Assembly (NCBI GenBank): GCA_963726125.1
Contig: CAVSBG010000008.1
Coordinates: 620,001-684,000 of the forward strand
Direction: 5' to 3'
Source of the DNA: JAMXLO01 sp963726125
GTDB taxonomy: Bacteria > Pseudomonadota > Alphaproteobacteria > Acetobacterales > Acetobacteraceae
Length of the DNA: 64,000 nt
The notes under the pieces were generated by a model. The model had not been told where the DNA came from. It did not search any database and worked only from the letters and a program-made list of their open reading frames with translations. Below are positions 43,915-53,206 of this stretch, in pieces (within the stretch, counting starts at the first letter, position 1; each line of letters starts with the position of its first letter). A program made the position numbers and the translations under genes.

Positions 43915-44867
43915 AGCAGCGCGGTACGCACTATCTCATCAAGGTCAGCGAAGCGCGGGCGCCAGCCCAATTCAGCGCGAGCTCGCTCCGATGACGCGAC
44001 CAATGCCGCCGGATCGCCTGGCCGGCGGGCGCGGATGCGATATGGCACCTTGCGTCCCGCCACGCGCTGCACGGCATCGATGACCTGCAGGACGGAATGG
44101 CCTGTGCCGCAGCCGAGATTGACGACGATGCTCCCTGCTTCGATTCGATCGACCGCCAGAAGGTGGGCATCCGCAAGATCCGTCACATGGACGTAGTCGC
44201 GCAGGCAGGTTCCATCCGATGTGGGATAGTCGTCACCAAACACCTCCAGTTCCGCGCGGCGGCCGAGTGCCGCGTCGATCACCAGCGGTATCAAATGGGT
44301 TTCAGGGCTATGATCCTCGCCCAACCGCCCAACCGGATCTGCGCCGGCGGCGTTGAAGTAGCGCAGCGAGGCATAGCGCAACCCATGTACGCGATCCGCC
44401 CAATGCAGCGCACGCTCCAGGAACCATTTGCTGTCGCCGTAGGGTGACTCCGAAGCGAACGGCGCGTCCTCCGGAATTGGAACGGTCGTTGGCGTGCCAT
44501 ACACCGCCGCGGTGGAGGACAGCACAAAGTGCGCCACGTCATGCCGGACGCACGCCTCGATCAGTGCCATGCCGTTGACGGTATTATCGATCAGGTAGCG
44601 AAACGGCTGCCGCATGCTCTCACCCACCTGGGAGAGGGCGGCGAAATGGAACACCGCGTGCCATGGCCCTTCGGTCAACAGCTCATCGACGACGCCGACA
44701 TCCGCCAGATCCGCGACGACAAGCCGTACGTTGGGCGGCACTGCGGCGCGATGTCCGGTCCGCAGATTGTCCAGTACCACCACGGTGTCGCCGCGCTCGA
44801 CAAGGCTTGCAACCAGGTGACTACCCACATAACCGGCGCCACCGGTGACCAGAAATCGCCGCGCCAT
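43878..44867 (-). CDS. galE: UDP-glucose 4-epimerase
   Basis: A 329-residue extended SDR. FLVTGGAGYVGSHLVASL holds the NAD motif at about 5-22. FVLSSTAAVYGTP has catalytic Ser117 or 118, and Y143 and K147 are in SPYGDSKWFLERAL. SLRYFNAAGADPVGRLGEDH, HLIPLVIDAALGRRAELEVF, and GDDYPTSDGTCLRDYVHVTD are specific to GalE. It makes UDP-galactose for polymer synthesis. It lies between Wzc and the membrane protein on the minus strand, only 7 nt after the Wzc stop. Confidence 0.93.
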   Translation of the reverse strand: MARRFLVTGGAGYVGSHLVASLVERGDTVVVLDNLRTGHRAAVPPNVRLVVADLADVGVVDELLTEGPWHAVFHFAALSQVGESMRQPFRYLIDNTVNGMALIEACVRHDVAHFVLSSTAAVYGTPTTVPIPEDAPFASESPYGDSKWFLERALHWADRVHGLRYASLRYFNAAGADPVGRLGEDHSPETHLIPLVIDAALGRRAELEVFGDDYPTSDGTCLRDYVHVTDLADAHLLAVDRIEAGSIVVNLGCGTGHSVLQVIDAVQRVAGRKVPYRIRARRPGDPAALVASSERARAELGWRPRFADLDEIVRTALLWREAHPHGYGG

Positions 44868-44874
44868 TGCTTCG

Positions 44875-47109
44875 CTACTCCCGGAAGTAGGCGCCGTAGC
44901 GAGGATGATACACCTCCGCATCGGGGTAGCCCGAGCGGACATGGACGTTCACGTCGACCTGCGTCAGCGCTGCCCCAACAATGTTGGCATGGGCTTCCTC
45001 CAGGAGTTCCAGCGCATGCAAGGCCACCTGCCGCGACGTGCCGCGCCAGCGCACGCAGAACAGCGTCGCATCGGCCAGACCCGCGACGATGCGTGCATCC
45101 GTGATCGCCTCGGCCGGCGGCGTGTCCAGCAGCACCAGATCGTAATCTTCGCGCAATGTCTGCAGCATCTGCGCCATCGTCACCGACATCAGCAGCCCGA
45201 GCGCGTTGGCTTCACTGGCGCCGCAGGCGATCGAGTCCATCCCGCTGGCGGTATCCTTGTCGATGATGTCCGTCAGCGTCGCGTGTTCGCGCAGATATTC
45301 CACGAGGCCTGGCTTGGGTTCGGTCCAGGCGCCGCCGCTATCCGATTGGTGTCTGATGTCGCAATCCACCACGATGACCCGCTCGCCGTTCATCGCCGCA
45401 AGGCGTCCCAGAGCATGCGTGACCGTGGTCTTGCCTTCCTTGGGATGTGCCGCGGTCACCGCGACGACGCGCGGCCGATCCGGCCAGAGTGACAAGCCCG
45501 CTCGCAGCGCGCGGAGTTGCTCGGCGAACGCCGACAGCGGCTTGCGCGCGGCATACTCCTCGACGGACATGCCTTGCAGCGTCCGTCGCGTGACGCGCGG
45601 GATCAAAGCGAGGCACGGCAGGCCAAGGGCGGAGCGGATATCGTCGCCACTGCGGAAGCTCGTGTCTGCAATCTCGGACAGGTAGACCATCAGCAGGCCA
45701 AACACGACGCCGAACGCGACGGCTGCGCCCATGATCGGCCCGGTGCGGGGAAACATCGGGTGATCGGGCGGCAGCGCCAGTGAGATCTCGTGCGCGTCTG
45801 GCGCCTCGATCGCTGATTGCTGCGCGGTCTGCTGAAGACGCTCCAGCACCGCCTGCAACAGGCTGCGCGAGGCGTCCATGTCGCGCAGCATCGCATTCAA
45901 TGGAACCTGCGACTGGGAGTCCTTCTGGACGGTCGACTGTTCGTCGGTCAGATTTTGCTGCAGGGTCGCCACACGTTCACGGCCCGCCCGAACGTCCGCC
46001 GCCGTGGCGGCGACAACCCGGCTGATCTCGGCTGCGACGGCGCTGTCCGCCTCGGCAAGCTGCGTGCGGGTGCCGCGTACGTCCGGGTGATTGGGGCCGA
46101 GCCGCCCCAGCATCGACTGCAGTTCCGCCGCCAATTGATCCCGCCGGGCCCGCAACTGCACAACGGATGGCGCGATCGCGGCCTGGGCTGCGGCACCGGC
46201 GCGGCCACTGGCTGCGTCCAGTCGGCCTTCAGTTTCTGCCAGGCCGCCGCGGGCACGCGTCAGGTTCTCGGTCAGCAGGCTGATCTGTTCGCTGGCCATT
46301 CCGGCGTGCATGCCATCGACGAGGCCGTGTTGTGCACGGTAGCGCGCAATGTCGGTTTCGCGGGTTTGGACCTCAACGCGCAATTCGGCGGCGCGGCGCT
46401 CGAGCCAATCCCTGGCACGCATCACGGCACCATATTTCGCACTCAGCCGCGCTTTGACATAGACATCCATTGCGTCGTTGACCGCGGCGGCGGCCAAAAC
46501 CGGATCGGTCGCCGTGAACGAAACCTCCAGCACATGGGAAGCCTTCACGGGGGTAACGGTGAGTGCCGCGCGCGCAGCGTCCAGCGTTTCATTTCGGATA
46601 GGATCGAGTCGCGGCCCGGCCGTTTCAGTCACCGGGTCGGGTGTCCCTCGAAACATGTGTGCCACGGCGGTGAGCGGCCTGCGCCACCAGGGGGCCGGTC
46701 GCAAGGACGCGTTGAATTCGGGATTGGCGAAAAGGTTCAACCGGCTGGCGACCTGCTCGACGACCGGCATGCCGCGCAGCACCTCTGCCTGGGTCACCAT
46801 TACCGCGTCGGTGATCGGATCGACCCGCAGAATGCTCTGCAATTCCTGGACCTTATACCCGCTATCGTCGTACAGCAGTGTGCCGGTCGCCGAATACAGG
46901 GGAGTGAGCTGGCCGACCGCGATGTAGGTCAGCAGCGGGACCAGCACGATAGAGGCTAACAGCAGGGGCATTCGCCGGCGCAGCACGGAGAGAACGGCGG
47001 TGCCACTCGGCGATCCAGGTTCGCTGGGACCGCTCGGCACGCGAACAAACGGACGAACCGGTCTCGCTTGCAGTGGCGCCTCGGTCCTTGCGGCGGGTCC
47101 GTCGAGCAT
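44875..47109 (-). CDS. polysaccharide co-polymerase with tyrosine-kinase domain (Wzc-like)
   Basis: A 744-residue chain-length regulator. A first membrane helix (RMPLLLASIVLVPLLTYIAV) and a second (TGPIMGAAVAFGVVFGLLMV) flank a large coiled-coil-rich periplasmic domain. The cytoplasmic part is a BY-kinase ATPase: Walker A AAHPKEGKTTVTHALG (about 551), Walker A' VIVVDCDIRHQ, Walker B YDLVLLDTPPAEAI. Four tyrosines in the tail (SGYPDAEVYHPRYGAYFRE) form the usual autophosphorylation cluster. It controls polymer length with its Wza and Wzx partners. The start is divergent from the wza gene. Confidence 0.9.
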   Translation of the reverse strand: MLDGPAARTEAPLQARPVRPFVRVPSGPSEPGSPSGTAVLSVLRRRMPLLLASIVLVPLLTYIAVGQLTPLYSATGTLLYDDSGYKVQELQSILRVDPITDAVMVTQAEVLRGMPVVEQVASRLNLFANPEFNASLRPAPWWRRPLTAVAHMFRGTPDPVTETAGPRLDPIRNETLDAARAALTVTPVKASHVLEVSFTATDPVLAAAAVNDAMDVYVKARLSAKYGAVMRARDWLERRAAELRVEVQTRETDIARYRAQHGLVDGMHAGMASEQISLLTENLTRARGGLAETEGRLDAASGRAGAAAQAAIAPSVVQLRARRDQLAAELQSMLGRLGPNHPDVRGTRTQLAEADSAVAAEISRVVAATAADVRAGRERVATLQQNLTDEQSTVQKDSQSQVPLNAMLRDMDASRSLLQAVLERLQQTAQQSAIEAPDAHEISLALPPDHPMFPRTGPIMGAAVAFGVVFGLLMVYLSEIADTSFRSGDDIRSALGLPCLALIPRVTRRTLQGMSVEEYAARKPLSAFAEQLRALRAGLSLWPDRPRVVAVTAAHPKEGKTTVTHALGRLAAMNGERVIVVDCDIRHQSDSGGAWTEPKPGLVEYLREHATLTDIIDKDTASGMDSIACGASEANALGLLMSVTMAQMLQTLREDYDLVLLDTPPAEAITDARIVAGLADATLFCVRWRGTSRQVALHALELLEEAHANIVGAALTQVDVNVHVRSGYPDAEVYHPRYGAYFRE

Positions 47110-47158
47110 CGCCTGTGTCCTGGCCGGGGGGTAAGGACTGGTCGTTCTGATCAGCGAG

Positions 47159-47170
47159 CTGCCCGGGCAG
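47159..47170. promoter_or_regulatory. perfect palindrome between wzc and wza
   Basis: CTGCCCGGGCAG is a perfect 12-bp palindrome in the 122-nt gap between the divergent wzc and wza genes, about 50 nt from wzc and 62 nt from wza. It could be an operator shared by both promoters or a chance GC palindrome; no known regulator sequence is recognised. Confidence 0.3.
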
Positions 47171-47231
47171 GCATAGTGTTACCGCCGGCGTCTTAATCAT
47201 CGGCTAATGCCTGTCCCCGTATGATGCGGGT

Positions 47232-47795
47232 ATGGCGATCAACCTCCACCGCCTGATCTTCATATCGCTGTTCTTGCTCGCTGGTTGCGGCGGGCCGGGC
47301 AGCAATCTTGCGCCGCTGCCTGCCGTCGATCATGCCGAGTATGGCCTGGGGCCGGGCGACCAGGTTCGCATCATAACGTTCGGCGAAGACAACCTGACCG
47401 GCGAGTTTCGGGTCAACGACAGCGGCAACATCGCCCTGCCCCTGATCGGAGCCGTGCATGCCGCGGGCCTGACCTCCGCGGGGCTGGAAGGCGCGGTTGG
47501 AGCGGCTTTGCAGCGGGGCAATCTGGTGCGCAACCCATCGGTCTCTGTCGAGATCATTGCGTATCGGCCGATCTATGTCCTGGGAGAAGTCAACAAGCCT
47601 GGCCAATATCCCTACCAGCCGGGAATGACTGTCGTGACGGCCGTGGCGGTGGCTGGTGGCTTCACATATCGTGCGGTGCAGGGCTATGCTTCGGTTGTTC
47701 GCACGAGCGACGGGGCGGCAACGGAAAGCCGGGCCACCCGGCAGGACTTCATACGGCCCGGCGATGTCATCACGGTGTTCGAGCGTCGATTCTGA
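47232..47795 (+). CDS. polysaccharide export lipoprotein (Wza-like)
   Basis: A 187-residue outer-membrane export protein. The signal MAINLHRLIFISLFLLAGC has a lipobox with C19. YGLGPGDQVRIITFGEDNLT begins the Poly_export domain. LPLIGAVHAAGLTSAGLEGA follows, and an SLBB-like part begins with RPIYVLGEVNKPGQYPYQPG. At 187 residues it is about half of E. coli Wza and lacks the C-terminal amphipathic helix, as in the GumB group. It is divergent from wzc, sharing the promoter region. Confidence 0.9.
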   Translation: MAINLHRLIFISLFLLAGCGGPGSNLAPLPAVDHAEYGLGPGDQVRIITFGEDNLTGEFRVNDSGNIALPLIGAVHAAGLTSAGLEGAVGAALQRGNLVRNPSVSVEIIAYRPIYVLGEVNKPGQYPYQPGMTVVTAVAVAGGFTYRAVQGYASVVRTSDGAATESRATRQDFIRPGDVITVFERRF

Positions 47796-47831
47796 ACGGG
47801 GCGTGCGTCACTGGGCAGGAAATTTCGCCGA

Positions 47832-48635
47832 TTGCGGGGCTTGCTGGCTGTCGTATCGCTGGGTGCGGCGGCGCCGGCAACCGGTCCTGCGCCCGGACCG
47901 CTCCACATCATCGGCGGCCAGGCAGCTGGGTGCATCGCCGGTGCGGTTAGTTTGCCGGCGGAAGGGGTTGGCTTTCAGACGATTCATCTGGGACGCAGCT
48001 CGTTCTGGGGCGCGCCATCGACCATCTCCCGGATCGAGAAGCTAGGCGAGCAAGCCCATGCAGCGGGCTTGGGCGATCTCTATGTCGAGGACATTTCCCG
48101 CCCGCGCGGTGGGCCATTGCCGGGTGGCCACCTTAGCCATCAGCTTGGCCTCGATGTCGATGTCGGGCTGGATATCTCGCCGAAGCACGCTCTGACCACG
48201 GCGCAGCGTGAGGCGGTCGAACTGCCGAGCATGGTAAGGGCTGATCAGCAGGGCGTTGACCTGACGCGCTGGTCGCCGGACGTGGTGGCCGTGCTGCATC
48301 TGGCGGCGAGCCTGCCCGACGTCGATCGCATCCTGATCAATCCCGCGATCAAGCGGCAGCTTTGCGAAACCACCCAGGGTGACCGGTCCTGGTTGCACCT
48401 GATGCGGCCGTGGTATGACCACTCCGCGCATATGCACATCCGTTTCCGCTGCCCGGCCGATCAACATGATTGCGTGCAGGCCGCGCCACCACCGGCGGGC
48501 GATGGCTGCGACGCCACGCTGCAGTGGTGGTTCGACCAGTTGCACGCACCGCCGCCGCCGTCGTCAGCACCATCGAAGCCATCTCATCCGCCGGCGTTGC
48601 CCGCCGCGTGCAAGGCGGTGATGGCGGCTCCCTGA
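47832..48635 (+). CDS. mepA: penicillin-insensitive murein endopeptidase MepA
   Basis: A 267-residue LAS-family peptidase. The zinc ligands fit MepA: GGHLSHQLGLDVDVG has H103 and D110, matching H113 and D120 of E. coli, and HMHIRFRCPADQHDC near the C-terminus supplies the HxH. YVEDISRPRGGPLPGG and MRPWYDHSAHMH are also family blocks. It cleaves D-Ala-meso-DAP cross-links in the periplasm. A TTG start at 47832 is likely; the leader is short and Ala-rich. The last 52 nt overlap the convergent malate synthase gene, and the Pro/Ala tail is beyond the usual length. Confidence 0.87.
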   Translation: MRGLLAVVSLGAAAPATGPAPGPLHIIGGQAAGCIAGAVSLPAEGVGFQTIHLGRSSFWGAPSTISRIEKLGEQAHAAGLGDLYVEDISRPRGGPLPGGHLSHQLGLDVDVGLDISPKHALTTAQREAVELPSMVRADQQGVDLTRWSPDVVAVLHLAASLPDVDRILINPAIKRQLCETTQGDRSWLHLMRPWYDHSAHMHIRFRCPADQHDCVQAAPPPAGDGCDATLQWWFDQLHAPPPPSSAPSKPSHPPALPAACKAVMAAP

Positions 48636-50806
48636 TCGGCACAGCGCACCGCCTTCGCCTCGCGCCGTCGGGCGTGCAGGATGAATTCGGTGTAGCCATT
48701 CGGTTGCTCGCGCCCCTTGAAGACCAGGTCGCATGCTGCCGCGAACGCCGGGCCATCGAACTTGGGTGCCATCGGCCGATAGTTCCGGTCACCGTCGTTT
48801 TGCCGATCGACCACGACGGCCATGCGCTTCAGCGTCTTCATCACCTGCGGCTTCGTCGCGATGCCATGATGCAGCCAGTTGGCAATGTGCTGCGAGGATA
48901 TCCGCAATGTCGCGCGATCCTCCATCAGACCGACATCATGAATGTCCGGGACCTTGGAGCAACCCACGCCCTGATCGATCCATCGTACGACGTAACCAAG
49001 GATGCCCTGGCAGTTGTTGTCCAGTTCCTGCCCGATGTCATCGGACGACCAGTTCGGCCGATCGGCCACAGGTATCGTCAGCAGATCGGCCAACGGTGCA
49101 CGCGGCCGCTTCGCCAATTCCTCCTGACGGCGCGAGACATCCACCTCATGATAATGCAGCGCATGCAACGTTGCGGCAGTGGGGGAAGGTACCCACGCAG
49201 TGTTCGCGCCGGCTTTCGGATGGCTGATTTTTTGCGCCATCATGTCCGCCATGCGGTCCGGCGCGGCCCACATTCCCTTGCCAATCTGCGCCTTGCCACG
49301 CAGCCCACAGGCCAGGCCGATATCGACGTTCTGATCCTCGTACGCCTTGATCCACGCGGTACTGCGCATGTCGTTCTTGCGGACCATGGGGCCGGCTTCG
49401 ATCGAGGTATGGATCTCGTCGCCCGTGCGATCGAGGAAGCCGGTATTGATGAATACCACACGATCTTTCGCAGCCATGATGCACGCCTTCAGGTTGACCG
49501 ACGTGCGTCGCTCCTCATCCATGATCCCCATTTTCAGCGTATTGCGCTGCAGTCCCAGCATGTCCTCAACGCGCGAGAAGATCGTGTCGGTAAAGGCCAC
49601 TTCGTCCGCGCCGTGCATCTTCGGCTTGACGATGTAGACAGATCCCGCGCGGCTGTTGTGCAAAGGACCGTTGCCGTTCAGGTCATGCATCGCGATCAAG
49701 GATGTGACCGCCGCGTCCAGCAACCCCTCCGGCGTCTCCGCACCCGATGCGTCACGCACGGCATCCGTATACATGTGGTGCCCGACGTTGCGCACCAGCA
49801 TCAGGCTGCGGCCGGCAAACGTGACGGTGCGACCATCTGGCGCGGTGTAGTCGCGATCGGGCACGAGCCGCCGTGTCATCGTCCGCTCGCCCTTGTCGAA
49901 CGTCTCGGCGAGCGTGCCGCGCATCAGGCCAAGCCAGTTGCGGTATGCCGTGACCTTGTCCTCTGCATCGACGCAGGCGACCGAGTCCTCGCAGTCCTGG
50001 ATCGTGGTGATCGCTGCTTCAAGCACGACGTCGGCGACCCCGGCGCCATCCTGTTGCCCGATCGGTCGCGTGCGATCGACGACGATTTCGATGTGCAAAC
50101 CATTGTGCTGCAGCAGGATTGCGGATGGCTGGTCGGCTGCACCGCGATAGCCAACGAACTGCGCCGGTTGTGACAGGCCGGCGATGGCGTTGTCCTGCAA
50201 AGTGATTGACAGCCGTCCGTCGTCGATTGCGTAGCGCGTTGCGTCGCGGTGACTGCCGATGGCTAGCGGTGCGGCCTGGTCGAGAAACTGCCGCGCCCGC
50301 GCGATGACACGGGTGCCGCGGACGCTGTTGTAGCTTCCGCCTCGCGTCGCGCCGCCATCCTCCGCTATCGCGTCGGTGCCGTACAGCGCGTCATACAGGC
50401 TGCCCCAGCGGGCGTTTGCGGCATTCAGCGCGTAGCGTGCATTGGTCACGGGAACCACGAGCTGCGGGCCCGCGATGCTGGCGATCTCCGGATCAACGTT
50501 CTCCGTGGCAATCGCGAAATCCGCTGCATCCGGCTGCAGGTAGCCAATGCGGCGCAGAAATTCTGCGTAGGCATCGATGTCGAGCGGCTTGGCGGGATTG
50601 GTCCGGTGCCATGCATCAATCTGGCGTTGCAGGTCATCGCGCCGTTTCAGCAATGCTGCGTTGCGCGGCGCCAGATCGGCGATCAGACCGGCAAGGCCCT
50701 GCCAGAACGCATCGGCAGTGACGCCGGTGCCGGGCAGGGCTTCATCGTTGATGAAGGAATATAGCGTTCCAGCAACCTGCAGGCCGCAGGCATTGACCAA
50801 GTCCAT
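48584..50806 (-). CDS. glcB: malate synthase G
   Basis: A 740-residue malate synthase G, full length compared with the usual 720-730. MLVRNVGHHMYTDAV has the active-site Arg, PKMHGADEVAFTDTIFSRVE the catalytic Glu, and VPDIHDVGLMEDRATLRISS the catalytic Asp near residue 640. It condenses acetyl-CoA and glyoxylate to malate. TGAGGAG precedes the ATG by 9 nt; a TTG three codons upstream is less likely. The 3' end overlaps mepA by 52 nt in opposite orientation. It suggests growth on C2 compounds or glycolate. Confidence 0.95.
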   Translation of the reverse strand: MDLVNACGLQVAGTLYSFINDEALPGTGVTADAFWQGLAGLIADLAPRNAALLKRRDDLQRQIDAWHRTNPAKPLDIDAYAEFLRRIGYLQPDAADFAIATENVDPEIASIAGPQLVVPVTNARYALNAANARWGSLYDALYGTDAIAEDGGATRGGSYNSVRGTRVIARARQFLDQAAPLAIGSHRDATRYAIDDGRLSITLQDNAIAGLSQPAQFVGYRGAADQPSAILLQHNGLHIEIVVDRTRPIGQQDGAGVADVVLEAAITTIQDCEDSVACVDAEDKVTAYRNWLGLMRGTLAETFDKGERTMTRRLVPDRDYTAPDGRTVTFAGRSLMLVRNVGHHMYTDAVRDASGAETPEGLLDAAVTSLIAMHDLNGNGPLHNSRAGSVYIVKPKMHGADEVAFTDTIFSRVEDMLGLQRNTLKMGIMDEERRTSVNLKACIMAAKDRVVFINTGFLDRTGDEIHTSIEAGPMVRKNDMRSTAWIKAYEDQNVDIGLACGLRGKAQIGKGMWAAPDRMADMMAQKISHPKAGANTAWVPSPTAATLHALHYHEVDVSRRQEELAKRPRAPLADLLTIPVADRPNWSSDDIGQELDNNCQGILGYVVRWIDQGVGCSKVPDIHDVGLMEDRATLRISSQHIANWLHHGIATKPQVMKTLKRMAVVVDRQNDGDRNYRPMAPKFDGPAFAAACDLVFKGREQPNGYTEFILHARRREAKAVRCADQGAAITALHAAGNAGG

Positions 50807-50906
50807 CCGTCGCAACTCCTCAAGGGGCTGACGTCAAAGGCACGTTGCAGCGGCTCAAGAGCCCATTCGCTGCCTGCCTTCTTGTCGTACCCCCCGATGA
50901 GCGCTC

Positions 50907-51627
50907 TCAGCGTCGCTGTCGAACCTCGCGCCACTGCTCGAACGCCGCCCTGGTCGCGTCGTTCGGTGGATATGTGCCCGGCAGGGCCGCACCGCCAGTC
51001 ACACGTTGCAGAATGAACTCCTCCAGCTCCTCCTGGTCGGCGGCATCGCGCGCAACCTCGTCGGCCAGCGAAGCGGGGATTACCGCGACGCCGTCGCGGT
51101 CGCCGACAATGATGTCGCCGGGATAGACCGCGACGCCGCCACAGCCGATGGGCACGTTGCTCTCCACCGCATGGTGCTGGGCGAGGTTCAGTGGCGCGCT
51201 GGGGCCGGAGCAGAAGACCGGGAATGGCATTTCGCTGATAGGTCCGGCGTCACGGATGCCGCCATCGCCGACCAGGCCGGCAACCCCTCGCTGCATGAGG
51301 CGGGCGATCAGGATCTGTCCGGCGCACGCTGCGCTTGGTATCGCCACGGCAGTCGATTACCAGTACGTGGCCCGGCGGCGTGATCTCGATCGCCTTGCGC
51401 TGGGGGTGTTCCGGGTCGCCGAGCACGGCAACGCTGTCGATGTCCTCCCGCGATGGGATGTTGCGGAGCGTGAACGCGGGGCCGACAAGGTTGCCGTCGT
51501 GGTGGCCGAGTGGGCGCACACCCTGCATGAACGCGTTGCGCAGGCCGCGCTTGAACAGTTGGGTTGTCAGAGTGGCGGTGCTGACCCGGCGCAGGCGTTC
51601 GGCGGTCTCAGGGCTGAAGGTGGTCAT
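50907..51627 (-). pseudogene. RraA-like aldolase/regulator family, one frame change
   Basis: About 235 residues in two frames. The N-terminal part (51627 to about 51325) has LRRVSTATLTTQLFKRGLRN and LVGPAFTLRNIPSREDI, ending in HVLVIDCRGDTKRSV. The rest, from AGQILIARLMQRGVAGLVGD with the GGIRDAG metal motif, is in another frame. This matches RraA and 4-hydroxy-4-methyl-2-oxoglutarate aldolase homologues, which share a fold. The join near 51325 is one indel. The aldolase reading is more likely here than an RNase regulator because the protein is longer than RraA (160). Confidence 0.75.
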
Positions 51628-51669
51628 TACGCCAACTTGCCGCAGAGACGAGGGCGAAGGCAAGGAAGA

Positions 51670-51876
51670 GCAGGCCAATTGGGTGAACTGGCAGTAAGCA
51701 AGGAGGGTCCGCACGGAGGTCACCGAGAAGGCAAAGCCACCGAGCGCCATCGAAAAGGTCCGTAGCGCTCCGCACGAAGCGCTATTTTGTTTCTCAGCGG
51801 CCCTTGGTGGCTTGAATCTCCGAGACCTCCGTGCGGAACCTTCCTTGCCTACTGCCAGTTCACCCAATTGCCCTGC
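51670..51876. repeat. 207-bp palindromic element
   Basis: The left arm (from 51670, GCAGGCCAATTGGGTGAACT) and the right arm (to 51876, complement GCAGGGCAATTGGGTGAACT) match over about 50 nt with few mismatches. They continue as GGTCCGCACGGAGGT and its complement. The centre has a second palindrome, AGCGCT ... AGCGCT around CCGCACGA (51764-51783). Units such as CACGGAGGT, CACCGAG and CCACCGAG repeat inside. It lies in the divergent region between the RraA-like gene and the ABC binding-protein gene. It may be a small mobile palindrome or encode a long RNA hairpin. Confidence 0.8.
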
Positions 51877-51999
51877 AAGCAGGAGTGCACCAGCTGTTAA
51901 CCTTCGAATGATTCAGATCAATGCGGGTTGCCTTACATCCGTCTGTCCTGTACGCGGCGCCCGGACGTAGCTTCACTCAGATTGGGAGAGAAACGACCT

Positions 52000-53200
52000 A
52001 TGATCAGCACAATGTTCGACCGCAGGGCTCTGCTCGGCGGCATGGTCGGCGCTGCTGCCCTCGGTATCAGCCGGGCCCAGGCCGCTACGGCCCCGCCCCT
52101 TCCGTCGGCGCCGGTATCGCATCAATGTCGTCGATGTGGCCGGCCAGTTGCAGCTGACCCAAGGCGCCATGGATGCGTTCGCCAAGGCCAATCCCAAGCT
52201 GGTATCGAAGATCAGCTATTCGCAGGCACCCGCGCCGGAGCTTCCCGGCAAGCTCAAGGCGCAGCAGGCCGCGAACAGCGTGGACATCGACCTGGTGCTG
52301 ACCGGGCACCGACGCGCCTGTCGGCCGGCATGGACGGCGGATTGTGGATCCCCATCGTCACCGACTACGCCTCGGTGCTGCCGAAACTGCAGGACATCTA
52401 CCTGCCGGGCGCCTGGAAGATGCAGGGTCTGGCGCAGAACCAGGCGGTGTGCGTGGTGTTCTGCCCTGCCGGTCCGATCATCGAATACATGCCCGATGCG
52501 GTGAAGGTCGCCGCCGAAGACAGCGCAGGAACTGCTCGATTGGACGCAAGGCGCATCCCAAGAAGTTCATCTATGCGCGGCCGGCGAATTCCGGCCCAGG
52601 CCGGACATTCCTGCAAGGGTCTGCCGTATATCCTGAAGGACAAGGATCCGATGGATCCGAAAGATGGCTGGGACAAGACCTGGGCCTACCTGGTCGAGTT
52701 GGGCAAGAACATCGAGTACTATCCGACCGGCACCGGCGCCGATGATGAAGGAACTGGGCGAGGGCTCGCGCGACATGATCGCGTCGCATCTCGGCTGGGA
52801 CCTCAATCCGCGCATCCTCGGCGTGGTGCCGAAAGAGGCGGAGATCGGCACGCTGGAGGGCTTCCACTGGGTCACCGACGCGCAGTACTGGGCGATCCCG
52901 AAAGGCGTATCGAACGACAAGCTGGCCGTGCTGCTGAAGATGACCGACTACATGCTGAGCAAGCCGGCGCAGGCGATGACGTACGACAAGGGTTATTTCT
53001 ATCCCGGCCCGGCGGTGAAGGACGTACCGCTGTCGATGGCGCCGCAGGAAAGTCAGAAGCTGATCGGCTGAATATACGCCGGCCATTCATCGACGAAGCT
53101 GATCGCCGATGTGCCGTCGGAGGTGCCGTTGCCGGCCGACAAGCTGGTCTATGCGTTCCAGCGCTGGGATCAGCAGGTCGGCGCACGGGTCGGCAAGTAA
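52000..53200 (+). pseudogene. ABC substrate-binding protein (PotD-like), at least six frame changes
   Basis: Fragments in successive frames add up to about 400 residues of an extracellular binding protein. FDRRALLGGMVGAAALGISR is a Tat-type signal. Then LTQGAMDAFAKANPKLVSKI, LKAQQAANSVDIDLVLTG, DGGLWIPIVTDYASVLPKLQ, LVELGKNIEYYPTGTGA, and MASHLGWDLN-like parts follow, ending in LVYAFQRWDQQVGARVGK. Frame changes lie near 52110, 52305, 52525, 52548, 52618, 52740 and 53068. Each piece is family-like, so dense indels rather than decay are suspected. GGGAGAG precedes the ATG. It starts an ABC importer operon. Confidence 0.75.
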
Positions 53201-53206
53201 CGCCGC

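Noticed and set aside
45817..46959. 380-residue plus-strand frame
   Set aside because: Antisense shadow of the wzc gene, which has clear Walker motifs on the other strand.
48470..50173. 567-residue plus-strand frame
   Set aside because: Antisense shadow of malate synthase G, which is recognised over its whole length.
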